DNA of 64,000 bases from Streptomyces sp. GQFP (GCF_021545335.1 NZ_CP089312.1:7130001-7194000); one strand, 5' to 3'. Positions 35,365 to 45,285 are shown, counted from the first letter of the stretch. Numbers and translations are program-made. The notes: generated by a model not told the origin, from the letters alone.

Positions 35365-37863
35365 TCAGGCGGGGCGGCGCGGATCCGCCGTCTGCCCGCC
35401 GGTCCCCTTGCGGGTCGAGACCGGCTGAGGGCGGGCGTTGCGGCGCGCGGCGGCGCGGATCCGCTTGGCCCGGCCTGGGATCGCCGACGGGAGCTGTTCG
35501 GTGACTGCGGTGAAGGCGGGGGCTTCGGCTCCGTTGACGACCGGTCGTACGGCGGCGTGGAAGGCGTCGAGGTGGGAGAGGTCGTGTGGGGTCAGCCGCG
35601 GTTCGGTATGCCGAGCGAGGTGGCGGGCGTCCTCCGGTGACGCGTTGAAGAAGATCTTGGTGCGGGCGTTGGTGCTGATGCCCTCCTCCAGTTCCTTGGG
35701 CAGTTGCCGCAGGTACTGGTGGGCCAGTGTCATCGACAGCCGGTAGCCGCGGGCCTCGGCGAGCATGTCCTCCAACGCGTAGGGCAGATTGAGGAAGTTG
35801 TGCGCCTCGTCGAGATACAGTCCGGCGTCCTGCCGCTGGCCTTGGGGGATGCGGGCGCGGCGGGTGGCGGCCTGCCAGGTGCGGGCGACCACGATGGAGC
35901 CCATCAGGTGGGCGGTCTCGGTACCCAGGGCGTCCTTGGCGATACGGACCAGGCAGATCCCGCCGTTGAGCACCTGGTCCATGTCGATGGTGGAGGCTCC
36001 TCCGGCGAGGGCGGCGCGGACGAAGGGGCGCAGCAGGAAGCCACGAAGCTTGTTCATCAGCGGGGCGGTGACCTGGGCGCGGGCAGGGTCGGACAGAGCG
36101 TCGTACCAGGACCAGAACCCTTTCAGCACGTCGTCGTGGATCTGGTCGACGGCGCGTTGTCGAAAGGCAGGCACCGATAGCAGCTTGGGCAGGTCGGTGA
36201 GGACGGGGATACCAGGGAGATGGCGCAGGGTGAGCAGGCCGGCGCGCAGGATGTCGTCGGTGCGCGGTCCCCAGGAGGAGGCGTAGACGCGGGAGAAGAT
36301 CGACACCAGATTGTCGACCGTCCGGGCAGCGTCGGCGCCTTCGAGCGGGTTGAGGACGGGCGGGCGGCTCTTGCTGTCGGCATCGAAGAGCACCACCTTC
36401 TCGCCCAGTTCCTCGGGCAGGCGCATCAGGACATCGGTGATCAGGTCGCCCTTGGGGTCGACCACCACCAGGCCGCGCCCCGCGTCGGAGTCGGCCAGGA
36501 TCATGCGGGCCATCAGCTCGGACTTGCCGGAGCCGGTGGCACCGAGGATGTGCAGGTGATGGCGGGCATCCGGCACCCGCAGGCCCACCGGGCGGGAGTG
36601 GCCGGAGTCGCTCAGGCCGATAGGCCTGACGGCTGGGCCGACGGTGGCGATCCCGGGCGGGGGCGGCACGGCGCGGGCGCCGACCCGTTCCAGGGCAGGG
36701 ATGGCTTCGTCCCACGGCAGATGGGCGACCGCGGCCAGCTCCGGAATGGACAGCAAGTCGCCGCCGTCGAGACGGCGTTCAGCTAAATGTGGCAACGGGC
36801 GGCGGAGCCGGGCGCGGCGGTAGTAGTTGTGCTCGGTGAAGGCCGCGAACGCCGAGGCGATGGCGTGGCCCCGTCCGCGCAGCCGGTCACGCGTCGCAGC
36901 TCGCTGTTCGGCGTTCAGGGTTTCGGGAACGGTCGCGGTGACGACGTAGCGGACGCGGGTCTCGTAGGAGGCGCCGCGCTGCTTGGCGACGATGACCTTG
37001 TCTTCGGCGGCGGTGGTCAGCGCGGTCTGCCGGTCCACGACCGGGGCAGAGTGGCGGGCACGGGAGCGGGTGCGCTGACCGGGGGTGATCAGGTCGAGCA
37101 GGCGGCCGACGGGACGGGCGGAGCGGCCGGCACGGGTGTGCCGGGCGACTCGGCGGGCTTTCTTCACACGGCGTCCGGTGACGGGCCGGGCCATGATCTG
37201 CACGACGGCCTGCTCGTGAGGGCCGAGGCCGACGGGTGCGCCGAGCAGAGCGCGGATCGGGTCGGCCGGGAAGACAGTGCGGAGGGGCAGGGCCTCGCTG
37301 CGGGCGAGCCGCATGTCGCCGCCCGCGGCCTCGATCTCCTGGCTCGGGGCCGCGATCTGGGTAGGCGCGGGTGTGGTGCGAGTGCGGGCTCCGGGCCAAG
37401 CGGCCTCGACGGCCCGCTCCACCATCCCGGGCGGGATCACGCCGGGCACCCACAAGCGGAGGTGGACGGTCTCGCGGTCGAAAACGTACTCCCAGGCCAG
37501 GTGCGGTTGACCGGTCACTCGGCGGCGCCAGGCGGGCCGCAGCAGCCCCAGCAGGTTCGTCCAGAGGGCTTCGGCGCCTGCCGGGTCGGCAGTGGGCGGG
37601 GGCAGTACCCTGACCAGCCGTGCGTCCAGTGCGAGGGTCTGGCGGCAGCGGCGGCGCCACCACCAGCGCGCCCAGCCAAGCGCGGTGGTAGCGATTGCCA
37701 CGGCCGGACCGGCGATCGGTCCCCAGGTGATGGCCCCGCGCGTCGCGTGATCGAGGAGGGTGTGAACGGCGTCTGCCGGGTCGCGCAGATAGTTCCCCAA
37801 TGGGGAGTCGGGACTGGCGGGAGCAGAGAACCGCGATGCGGCGAGGGCAGGGCCGATCAGCAT
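35365..37863 (-). CDS. VirD4/TraG-like type IV coupling ATPase
   Basis: 832 residues from ATG 37863 (GGAGG upstream). It has an N-terminal membrane segment (IAGPAVAIATTALGWARW), a long soluble region, then the coupling-protein ATPase: Walker A HILGATGSGKSELMARM near residue 440, VVVDPKGDLITDVLMRL, Walker B DAGLYLDEAHNFLNLP, and TLAHQYLRQLP beyond. It would bring the DNA substrate to the secretion channel at the inner membrane. The size and layout match actinobacterial T4SS coupling proteins. Confidence 0.92.
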   Translation of the reverse strand: MLIGPALAASRFSAPASPDSPLGNYLRDPADAVHTLLDHATRGAITWGPIAGPAVAIATTALGWARWWWRRRCRQTLALDARLVRVLPPPTADPAGAEALWTNLLGLLRPAWRRRVTGQPHLAWEYVFDRETVHLRLWVPGVIPPGMVERAVEAAWPGARTRTTPAPTQIAAPSQEIEAAGGDMRLARSEALPLRTVFPADPIRALLGAPVGLGPHEQAVVQIMARPVTGRRVKKARRVARHTRAGRSARPVGRLLDLITPGQRTRSRARHSAPVVDRQTALTTAAEDKVIVAKQRGASYETRVRYVVTATVPETLNAEQRAATRDRLRGRGHAIASAFAAFTEHNYYRRARLRRPLPHLAERRLDGGDLLSIPELAAVAHLPWDEAIPALERVGARAVPPPPGIATVGPAVRPIGLSDSGHSRPVGLRVPDARHHLHILGATGSGKSELMARMILADSDAGRGLVVVDPKGDLITDVLMRLPEELGEKVVLFDADSKSRPPVLNPLEGADAARTVDNLVSIFSRVYASSWGPRTDDILRAGLLTLRHLPGIPVLTDLPKLLSVPAFRQRAVDQIHDDVLKGFWSWYDALSDPARAQVTAPLMNKLRGFLLRPFVRAALAGGASTIDMDQVLNGGICLVRIAKDALGTETAHLMGSIVVARTWQAATRRARIPQGQRQDAGLYLDEAHNFLNLPYALEDMLAEARGYRLSMTLAHQYLRQLPKELEEGISTNARTKIFFNASPEDARHLARHTEPRLTPHDLSHLDAFHAAVRPVVNGAEAPAFTAVTEQLPSAIPGRAKRIRAAARRNARPQPVSTRKGTGGQTADPRRPA

Positions 37864-37915
37864 GTCGAGGAGCCTCCGGTGAGTAGAGAGGAACGCCGAC
37901 GACGGCGCCGAACCG

Positions 37916-38746
37916 TCAGGCGGCGCGGTCGCGTTGCCCCGCCGAGGGACGGCCGGGAGCGTCCGGCGCTGGGCTGGCCGCCACCTGCGAACCGCCGCGC
38001 TTGCGGCGGGCGGCCTGGCGTTCGGCGTCGACTTCGGCCTGCCAGGAGCGGAAGGTGCGGCCCCCGAGGAGTTTGAGGAAGTGGGGGATCCGGTTGGCCG
38101 GGATGCCGACCAAGTGAGGACCGAGCACGGCGAGCAGGTCGTTGGCCTCCTGCGAGTGCCATCCAGCGGCGGCGATCGCCTCTTCGTCGGGGAAGACATC
38201 CGCCACCCGGTCGATCGCCTCATCGAGCGCGGAGTCCTGGGTGCCGCCGAAGCTGTAGACCCACAGGAAGTTGGTTGGCGCGTCGGGCTCCACCAGGGCG
38301 CGGAACCTGCTGATCTCCTTGGTGTACGCGTAGAAGTTCGTTGTCGGGCGGGCACGGATGACGTGCAACCAGGCGATCACGTAGCCGTCGGAGAAGAAGT
38401 CACCGCTGTCATGAATCCTGATCCAGGTACCGCGGAACTTGTCCGCACCGAGTTCCGCGATCATTGCCCGCTGCCAGCCAGGCAGGTCATCGAGCACGAA
38501 CCGCAGGTTTGCCTGGTGCTTGGCCCGCACGACCGGCCACGTGTAGGTGCCGTGGCGTGCATAACAGACATGCCGACAGATGCCCGCCGAGGGACAGGTG
38601 TTGTAGGTACGGCCATCGGGAAGCCGGCCCGCCCACGCGGGCAGGGACCAGTTCCATACGCCGATCGCGCGCAACTCACGGTTCTGGGTCAGCAACCGCG
38701 CGGGACGAGGAGCGTTGAGGGAGGGCGTCGATTCGGGAGACGACAT
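37916..38746 (-). CDS. GP88-family protein
   Basis: 276 residues. The family core is clear: TQNRELRAIGVWNWSLPAW, then YNTCPSAGICRHVCYARHG with three clustered Cys, then WIRIHDSGDFFSDGYVIAWL and NFYAYTKEISRFRAL. GP88 proteins were first noted in mycobacteriophages; their function is unknown, and the Cys cluster hints at a metal or Fe-S site. It is placed between the coupling protein and VirB4-like genes within a T4SS operon, so it is probably element-specific. The last ~45 residues are Arg- and Pro-rich. Confidence 0.8.
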   Translation of the reverse strand: MSSPESTPSLNAPRPARLLTQNRELRAIGVWNWSLPAWAGRLPDGRTYNTCPSAGICRHVCYARHGTYTWPVVRAKHQANLRFVLDDLPGWQRAMIAELGADKFRGTWIRIHDSGDFFSDGYVIAWLHVIRARPTTNFYAYTKEISRFRALVEPDAPTNFLWVYSFGGTQDSALDEAIDRVADVFPDEEAIAAAGWHSQEANDLLAVLGPHLVGIPANRIPHFLKLLGGRTFRSWQAEVDAERQAARRKRGGSQVAASPAPDAPGRPSAGQRDRAA

Positions 38747-38854
38747 GAAGACTCCCCTCGGATGGGGGACGCGGACGTGGTGCGGGACAGCCCAGGCATC
38801 CAGGTCGGGTGTTGAGAGCGAGCCCGGATCGCCTGGGCTGGGAAGCGGATTCGG

Positions 38855-40759
38855 TCAGGTGTCCAGATCGATCTGGACACCTGAATCGGCCTCGAACGCC
38901 TCCGTGTCGGGATCGGCGGCTTCCAGATCCAGGAAGGAGTCGTCGGCCGTCGTGGAGGCGTTCGATTCGGCGTAGGCGGCGAGTTCGGCCGGGTCGGTGG
39001 TCACCAGGTAGTGCTCGGTGGGCGAGGCGATGGCATGGAAGGCGACCCGTTGGGTTCCGGTGGACAGCAGCCCTTGGCCGCGGTCGGCCGACAGTAGGAA
39101 CTGCCGTTCGCCCTCGGACAGATCGAACGTCCGGCTGATTTCGTCGATGACTTGCGGGGCCTGGCGCAGCAGGATCTGGGTGGCGGCGTTGGTTACGACC
39201 GCCTTCCCCAGGTCGGAGCCGAGTAGGTCGGCGGTGTCCTGGGTGGCCACGGTCAGACCGGCCCAGTGCTTGCGGGACGCCTTGGCCATCCGGAACAGGA
39301 ACGCGGCTCCGGCTGTTTGGTTCATCAGCAACCAGGCCTCGTCGACGGTCACCAATCGTGGTCGGCGCACCGTGGGGTTGGACACCTGGCGCCAGATGGC
39401 GTCCAGGATCAGTAGCGTGCCGATGGGCTTGAGTTCGTCCGCCAGATCGCGCAGCGAGAACACCACGAGGTGACCGTCGGGCCGGGTGGTGGTGGGTCCG
39501 GCGAACAGGCCGGAGAACGCGCCGTCGACGAACGGGTGCAGCCGGGCCGCCAGTTCGCTGGCCGTGCGGTCCTTGGAGCGGTGGAGGGTGGCGACCAGAT
39601 CGGCCAGCAGCGGTGCGGGCCGCGTCCAGGTACGAGCGTCTGAGGTGATGCCCGCCTGCTGGTAGGTCGTGGCGATCGCTTGGTCGAACACGGACCGCTC
39701 GGTGGGCGCCAGTTCGACACCGAGGAGCACGGCCAGGACTGTGTGCAGGAAGAGTGCGCGGCGTATCAGGGCGTCTTTGGGCGCGGTGCGGCGTCCGTCG
39801 GGGCGTGTGTGGATGGGCAGGTCGAACGGGTTGAGGTGGGCGTCGTCGGTGCCGAGGCGGATGCAGGTGCCGCCGACGGAGTTGGCGAGGCGGGTGTACT
39901 CGTCCTCGGGGTCGATGACGTGGATCTCGACGCCGCGGTAGAGGGAGCGCAGCAGCTCCAGCTTGACCAGGTAGCTCTTGCCCGAGCCGGAGCGGCCGAG
40001 GATCACGCTGTTGTGGTTGTCCAGGGCGAAACGGTCCCAGTGGACCAGCCCTTGGGAGCCGATGTTGTAGCCGTACAGCACGCCCGAGGGGGCGGCGACC
40101 GATGTGGGATCCGGCGGGGGCAGGTCGGGGCTGGTGAACGGGAACGCCGCCGACAGCGCCGCGGTGTCGAAGGTACGGCGCATCCGCACCAGGTCCAGGC
40201 CCATCGGCAGGCACGTCACCCAGCCTTGGAGAGTGCGGTACGTGGTGGGCTTGGCGTCCAGCAGCATGCTGGCGGCCAGTGCCCGCACGGCCGCTGTTTC
40301 GGCGATCAGGGTGTCGTGGCTGGTGGAGTGGACGGTCAGGTACAGGCCGAGCCGGAACAGTTTGCCCTCTCCGCGGGCGACCCGGGCGGAGAGCTCGTAG
40401 GCGTCTTCGGTGGCGGCCTCGATTTGCGGATCGGGGAGTCGTCCGTGGTCCTGGGTGTAGCGGCGGCCGGACTCCATCTTGGCCAGCTGCCGCTTGAGCC
40501 GTTGGGCGGCGGTGATGGGGTCGATCGGCTCGATGTGCAGGCTGACGTCCACCCGGCCGGGGTAGGCCAGCAGAGGCTGGAGCCAGCCCGGATGCACCTC
40601 ACGGGGAAAGCCGGTGACGGCGAAGGAGGCCACCCATTCGCTCCCGACCTGCAGATACCGGGGTGTGATAGCCAGGGCATCAGGACTGAATGCCCCGGCC
40701 CCACCCGGGGCCGCCCCCGCCTGTGCCCGCTGCCGCAGGCGGCTTCCGGATCGCTTCAC
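38855..40759 (-). CDS. VirB4-like conjugation ATPase
   Basis: 634 residues from GTG 40759, whose start overlaps the preceding stop (GTGA). The C-terminal ATPase has Walker A VILGRSGSGKSYLVKLELL near residue 235, VHVIDPEDEYTRLAN-like text (read as EIHVIDPEDEYTRLA), and Walker B RLVTVDEAWLLMNQ. GLTVATQDTADLLGSDLG follows as a Q-loop-like motif. VirB4 energises substrate transfer and pilus biogenesis in T4SS. All core motifs look intact. Confidence 0.93.
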   Translation of the reverse strand: MKRSGSRLRQRAQAGAAPGGAGAFSPDALAITPRYLQVGSEWVASFAVTGFPREVHPGWLQPLLAYPGRVDVSLHIEPIDPITAAQRLKRQLAKMESGRRYTQDHGRLPDPQIEAATEDAYELSARVARGEGKLFRLGLYLTVHSTSHDTLIAETAAVRALAASMLLDAKPTTYRTLQGWVTCLPMGLDLVRMRRTFDTAALSAAFPFTSPDLPPPDPTSVAAPSGVLYGYNIGSQGLVHWDRFALDNHNSVILGRSGSGKSYLVKLELLRSLYRGVEIHVIDPEDEYTRLANSVGGTCIRLGTDDAHLNPFDLPIHTRPDGRRTAPKDALIRRALFLHTVLAVLLGVELAPTERSVFDQAIATTYQQAGITSDARTWTRPAPLLADLVATLHRSKDRTASELAARLHPFVDGAFSGLFAGPTTTRPDGHLVVFSLRDLADELKPIGTLLILDAIWRQVSNPTVRRPRLVTVDEAWLLMNQTAGAAFLFRMAKASRKHWAGLTVATQDTADLLGSDLGKAVVTNAATQILLRQAPQVIDEISRTFDLSEGERQFLLSADRGQGLLSTGTQRVAFHAIASPTEHYLVTTDPAELAAYAESNASTTADDSFLDLEAADPDTEAFEADSGVQIDLDT

Positions 40760-41931
40760 GCAACGCCCCCTGTTTTGAAGCGAGCGCGCCCAGAGCCCGC
40801 TGCACCCTCTTCATCGGTCCAGCCGCGAACTCGGGTGGCGGGCTGCTCCGCCGGTGAACCGGCGTTTGTCGAGAACCGGTTTTCCTCGTCGGCGGTGACC
40901 GTGGTGATGACGTCGTCGGCTCCGGCGAGCGCCGAGGACGGTGCCAGCAGACTGTCGGGATCGCACGCGGCAGCCAGGACCGCGGTGGCCTGCCCAGGAT
41001 CGAGCGGGGTCACGAAGACGCCGATGGGGCCCAGGAGTTCGACCGCCTCGCCGAGCCTGCGCACCAGACGCGCCTCAGCCGCACGCCGCGCCGTACCGTC
41101 GTCTGGAGTCGGCTGCGGGGCGGCCTTGCGGCGGGTGAGCGCGGCCAGGGGCGAGGTTCCGCCGAGCCCGTCGACCGGGGCGGCTTTGCCAAGGGGTTCG
41201 CGCAGGACAAGGAGCACTTGGCTGCGGAGCAGATCCGTCGTGCGGCCGAGCTGGGCGAGGTAATCGGCGTGCTCGCGGGCAGCGGCCTCCAGCGCTGGGT
41301 GCGGCAGGGAGGGCGCGTGCGCGTGCAACTCGGCGATCTGATCCGACAGATCCAGGCGTTCGGCTCGGATGAGGATCTGGACGGGGGCGGTTAGCGAGTG
41401 CAGGTACCGGCCGAACGCGGCGACCAAGGAGTCCTGTTCGGCCGGGGTGCGCAGCGCGAAGTTGACGGTGCTGCACACCGCCACCACCGCCACCCCGTCA
41501 GTGCCGAGGTCGATCACGCCGGTTTCCGTGACACCTTGGGCAGGCAGCCGCAGTACGGCCGGAGCGACCGTAGCGGCGTCCTCCTCTTCACCCACCGTGA
41601 CCTGCTGGGACAGCCAGGCCGGCGCGGGGTGGATGCCCTCCGGGGCGCTCACGCGGTAGCGGGGGCCCAGTCGCTGACGCAGGGCCGCAAGCACCAGCCG
41701 GTCCAGCGCCAACCCATCGTGCTTGCCCAGGACCAGGAAGGCAGCGGCGAAAGCGACGGGGACAGCAGGGATCAGGAAAACCGGCAGCGGCACGAAGATG
41801 CGCGTGATGGACCAGGCTCCGTACAGCACGATGCCGGTGACGGCCAGGATCATCAGTTGACGGGCAGTCAAGTTGGCCAGGACGGTGTCCTCGCGGTCGA
41901 CATCGGAGGGGATACGCACGGGCTGGGTCAT
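40756..41931 (-). CDS. PrgI/VirB3-like membrane protein (SCO6880-like)
   Basis: 391 residues. The N-terminus, RIPSDVDREDTVLANLTARQ followed by two membrane segments (LMILAVTGIVLYGAWSI and VFLIPAVPVAFAAAFLVLG), is the PrgI/SCO6880 module, functionally like VirB3. The long C-terminal part is soluble, with STVNFALRTPAEQDSLVAAF and an alpha-helical domain. It overlaps its neighbours by 4 bases on each side, so it is coupled to the VirB4-like and VirB6-like genes. Confidence 0.87.
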   Translation of the reverse strand: MTQPVRIPSDVDREDTVLANLTARQLMILAVTGIVLYGAWSITRIFVPLPVFLIPAVPVAFAAAFLVLGKHDGLALDRLVLAALRQRLGPRYRVSAPEGIHPAPAWLSQQVTVGEEEDAATVAPAVLRLPAQGVTETGVIDLGTDGVAVVAVCSTVNFALRTPAEQDSLVAAFGRYLHSLTAPVQILIRAERLDLSDQIAELHAHAPSLPHPALEAAAREHADYLAQLGRTTDLLRSQVLLVLREPLGKAAPVDGLGGTSPLAALTRRKAAPQPTPDDGTARRAAEARLVRRLGEAVELLGPIGVFVTPLDPGQATAVLAAACDPDSLLAPSSALAGADDVITTVTADEENRFSTNAGSPAEQPATRVRGWTDEEGAAGSGRARFKTGGVA

Positions 41932-43880
41932 GACCGGTCACCTCCCGAGCGGGTGCCGCCGGTACGGCGCGGAAGTGGGGGAGAGGTGCGCCTCGCGGGC
42001 GGGGCGCTGGTGGGTGGTGGGGAGCTGAAGACGGCCGGGGGCGGAGCACTGGTGCGCGGGTGCCGCATGGCAGGAGTTCGGGGCTCGGTTACCGGTGGCC
42101 GGAAGGCGGCGGTTGCGGGCGGCCGGGTGGAGTGCCGGGGCGGGATGCGGGGCTGTGGAGCGGGCTGTTGGAAGCGTGGCCGGGCTGGTACTGGAGGCCG
42201 ACCGGTCGCCCTGGTCGCAGGGGCGGGGCCAGTGCGGCCGGGTGCCTGGAACATCGGCAAGCCGGGAGGGCGAGTCGGCCGCGGGGTCGGCCGGGCAGGG
42301 GATGTGCCAGATTCCGGGCCGGCGGGAGCCCGGAATTCGGGCATCGGGGGCGGGCCGCTGGCGGGGCCGATCGGCTGGTCCCGCTCGGGGACCATGGGAA
42401 TCGGCTGGAGGAACAACGGAGGTCCCGGCCGCCGACGCGGGCTGCCGCCCGGCTGGCTTGACCCGCCGGTGGAGGGGCTCCCGCCGCCGCTCCGTCGGCT
42501 CGGACCGCCCGCAGACGGCCCTGGCCCGGACGGCGGCGGAGAGTTGGCTGCCCCGCCGGAGCCTCCGGAGGGAGGTGTCCGGCGCGCACCGCCGCCGCGT
42601 AGCAACCCGAAGGTTTTGTACATGATGTAGGCGCGGGCCACCCTGCCGACGAACGAGCGGCCGTGCCCGGAGCGGATCGACCCCAGGATCCAGAACGGGA
42701 TCTTGAAGACGATGTACATCAACGCCAGCGTGACCAGCACGTTGACCAGCCCGTCACCAGTGAGCCCGAACAGTCCGCCGGGGCCGAACCCCCCGGGCGT
42801 CAAAAACACCCGCACCCCAGTGATCAGCGCCAGGGACTGAGCGACCTGGATGGCCAGCACGCCGGTGAAGACCTTCCACCACCAGCGGGCGATGCCATCG
42901 GTCTGCGGCAGAGCGTGACAGATCAGAGCCAGGGGAGCTGCGACGATCAGAATGACCGTCAGAGCTACGCGGACGACGTACGTCAGCAGCAGAGCGACCA
43001 GGACCCCGACGACCACGAGCCACATCAGGACCATGAAGATGCTGCCGTCGGCGGAGTTGAAGGAGCTCAGGACGAAGTCGCGCAGAGCCAGGCCCGCGGT
43101 GTCGGCGTTGACGCCGCCGCCCGTAGTGGCGCGGGAGAGGCCGTTGGCCAGCTCGACTGCCTTGCCCGCAAAGAACAGCGACAGCGCGGCAGCGAGGAAT
43201 CCCAAGGGAATCCGCGGCGCGATCTCCTTGACCGAGTAGCGGGTCTGCACCGTCTCATGGCTCATCACCACGATCCCGGCGAGGGCAATGAGCAGCGCGT
43301 AGCAGGCGACAGCGATCTGCCAGGAACTCGCCCACAATTCCCCGACCCGCGGCATCGACGACAGACTCGGCGTGGCCAGCAGCGTGCCGCTGAGCAGATC
43401 CAGAAGCGGGTTGAGCGCGAACTTGATCACCGACTTGAAAAAGCCCGTGATCGCACTGCTGATCCCCTTGGCGATCCACCCGGCCACACCACCGACGCCG
43501 CCACCGTCGGAGACCTGGGCCGGGGGAGTGAGGCCCGCCGTCGGCACCGCCTCGGCCGACGTGTTGGGCTGAGGGATACAGTCCGCCCCCGAGCACGGGG
43601 ACGCTGTACCGGACGGTGCCGGCAGGGGCGCGGAGGAAGCGGTCGTGGTCGGCTGCGGGCCGGGGCTCGGACTTGGATCGGCAGAGGCAGAGAACACCGA
43701 CGCGAGCACGGCCAAGACCACGAGGCCGAGCACCACAACATGATGCCAACGACGCCGCCGGGAGTGGCCGGCCGCACGAGACCGGCGAGATGGTGCCGGA
43801 CGTACGGCCGCAGACTGGAAGGCACCAGTTGCTCCGGGGAACCGGCGGTCAAGGGCGGCGGTGGCCTCGGTGGTGGTCAT
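41928..43880 (-). CDS. VirB6/TrbL-like polytopic membrane protein with Pro-rich tail
   Basis: 650 residues from ATG 43880. A leader-like helix (HHVVVLGLVVLAVLASVFSAS) and a Pro/Ser linker precede at least six membrane segments (residues ~170-450), including IAVACYALLIALAGIVVM, LTVILIVAAPLALICH and VNVLVTLALMYIVFKI. The last ~200 residues are Pro/Gly/Arg-rich and probably cytosolic and unstructured. VirB6 forms the membrane core of the channel. Start and stop overlap the neighbouring genes. Confidence 0.82.
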   Translation of the reverse strand: MTTTEATAALDRRFPGATGAFQSAAVRPAPSRRSRAAGHSRRRRWHHVVVLGLVVLAVLASVFSASADPSPSPGPQPTTTASSAPLPAPSGTASPCSGADCIPQPNTSAEAVPTAGLTPPAQVSDGGGVGGVAGWIAKGISSAITGFFKSVIKFALNPLLDLLSGTLLATPSLSSMPRVGELWASSWQIAVACYALLIALAGIVVMSHETVQTRYSVKEIAPRIPLGFLAAALSLFFAGKAVELANGLSRATTGGGVNADTAGLALRDFVLSSFNSADGSIFMVLMWLVVVGVLVALLLTYVVRVALTVILIVAAPLALICHALPQTDGIARWWWKVFTGVLAIQVAQSLALITGVRVFLTPGGFGPGGLFGLTGDGLVNVLVTLALMYIVFKIPFWILGSIRSGHGRSFVGRVARAYIMYKTFGLLRGGGARRTPPSGGSGGAANSPPPSGPGPSAGGPSRRSGGGSPSTGGSSQPGGSPRRRPGPPLFLQPIPMVPERDQPIGPASGPPPMPEFRAPAGPESGTSPARPTPRPTRPPGLPMFQAPGRTGPAPATRATGRPPVPARPRFQQPAPQPRIPPRHSTRPPATAAFRPPVTEPRTPAMRHPRTSAPPPAVFSSPPPTSAPPARRTSPPLPRRTGGTRSGGDRS

Positions 43881-44305
43881 CAGGCCCCCACGATCCCCTT
43901 GAGGATCTCGACCACCAGCGGGGCCAGGGCGGCCAGCCCGTAGCCCCAACCGGCGCTCTTGAACGCGGTCTTGGCCTTCTCCACCTCGCCAGGTTCGTCC
44001 CCGGCCATGATGTAGCGCACGCCGCCGACGGACAGGAACACCGTGGCCAGGCCAGCCAGAATTCCCATGATCCAGGCACGGATGTTTTCCAGCACGGCGT
44101 TGACCGATGCCTCCAGTGCCAAAACCTCGACCGTCTCGGCGGCGCCGTGCGCCCGGGTGACTACGACGGCGAGTACCAGCACCGTCAAGCCAGCCAGCCA
44201 CAGCCCTCGACGCAGCCCAGCACTGTGGGGCCTCTGCCGCGGCTCGTGTTCTGCTGCGCTTTTGGCCATACGGGCACGATCGGAGCGTAGAAAGATCAGA
44301 CGCAT
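43880..44305 (-). CDS. VirB2/TrbC-like pilin
   Basis: 141 residues from ATG 44305 (GGAGGTGCC upstream). A leader helix (GLWLAGLTVLVLAVVVTRAHG) is followed by two hydrophobic helices, IMGILAGLATVFLSVGGVRY and GYGLAALAPLVVEILKG, joined by a charged hairpin (GDEPGEVEKAKTAFKS). This matches the VirB2/TrbC two-helix plan. The stop shares a base with the next start (TGATG). Confidence 0.82.
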   Translation of the reverse strand: MRLIFLRSDRARMAKSAAEHEPRQRPHSAGLRRGLWLAGLTVLVLAVVVTRAHGAAETVEVLALEASVNAVLENIRAWIMGILAGLATVFLSVGGVRYIMAGDEPGEVEKAKTAFKSAGWGYGLAALAPLVVEILKGIVGA

Positions 44306-45285
44306 CCTGGCACCTCCGAAGACACATGGGGCGTGCGGGCGGGTGTGGATTCCCCGCACGCGAGAAGGCCGGAATCGGAGCCCGTTTTGGACACTGCCGC
44401 CGCGGATTTCCGACCCGGTCGAGCCGGGCCGCCCGGGGACTCAGGAGTGACGCTGCGTGACCTTAAGGGGCTGTGGCTGGTAGAGGCCGCAGGAGTCAGG
44501 CTGCTGACGACATGGGAAGCGACAGGGTCGTCCGGGTCGGCGGAGTCGGCCTGCTCGCGCAGGAACGCGACTAGGCGCCGCTCGGCGCGCCAGCGCGCCT
44601 TGTAGGCGGCTTCCGTGGTCATGTGATTGCGACTGGCCCAGTCGGTGACGAGGGTTTCTTCCAGTCGGGTGGCACCGATCAGGTCCGCCTCGGTCCGGTT
44701 CAGGACCGACTGCCGGACTGCCTCCGCCAACACCAGGTCCGGGTGACCCCACGGCGCCTTCGGAGGCGCCGACCGGAACGCACCGGCCACGGGCATCGGT
44801 GCGTCCAACGCCTCACACAGTGCCGCGAACCCGGAGCGGTAAGCGGCCCACCGCAGTCGCACCAGGACACGCGGCCGGTCGACATCGATCGTCGCGAGTG
44901 CGCCGAGGAACCCGGAGAGCACCTCGGCATGTACATCGAACACGTCATCGGGGAACCGGGCCGCCAGCCAGCGAGCCACCCCGGCCAGCGCCGGCAGCGC
45001 CATACCGGTGCACGCCAGCGTCCACGTCGCCCCGTGCTCCCTCGACTGCCGCACCAGGTGCGCCCAGATCTCGTCCCGGGTGCGCCGCGGACAGCTCCGA
45101 CGCAGCATCCGGTCCCGCAACTCATTGAGCGGGACAAGCCGGTTGGGTAGTCCCGCGTAGCGTCGCCCGTCCAAGGACAACGGCTGAGGGCCGGTCACCA
45201 ACAGCGTGAAGCATTCCCTCGCCGTATCCAGCGGCAACGGCTGGCTGATGGCGCGGGCGTGTCGGGCATGATGCCTGTCGGCCAT
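44296..45285 (-). CDS. Hypothetical first gene of the T4SS operon
   Basis: About 329 residues from ATG 45285, chosen because AAGGAG lies upstream. It has two helical lobes (PNRLVPLNELRDRMLRRSC and VARWLAARFPDDVFDVHAEV), then a segment LVTDWASRNHMTTEAAYKAR that could be a DNA-binding helix-turn-helix, and a Pro/Ser tail. It overlaps the pilin gene by 10 bases. It may be an operon-specific regulator, but I do not recognise a family. Confidence 0.6.
   Translation of the reverse strand: MADRHHARHARAISQPLPLDTARECFTLLVTGPQPLSLDGRRYAGLPNRLVPLNELRDRMLRRSCPRRTRDEIWAHLVRQSREHGATWTLACTGMALPALAGVARWLAARFPDDVFDVHAEVLSGFLGALATIDVDRPRVLVRLRWAAYRSGFAALCEALDAPMPVAGAFRSAPPKAPWGHPDLVLAEAVRQSVLNRTEADLIGATRLEETLVTDWASRNHMTTEAAYKARWRAERRLVAFLREQADSADPDDPVASHVVSSLTPAASTSHSPLRSRSVTPESPGGPARPGRKSAAAVSKTGSDSGLLACGESTPARTPHVSSEVPGCV

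Noticed and set aside
42663..43943. 426-codon plus-strand frame opposite the VirB6-like gene
   Set aside because: Asp/His/Gln/Gly-rich with no domain; antisense of membrane-helix codons.
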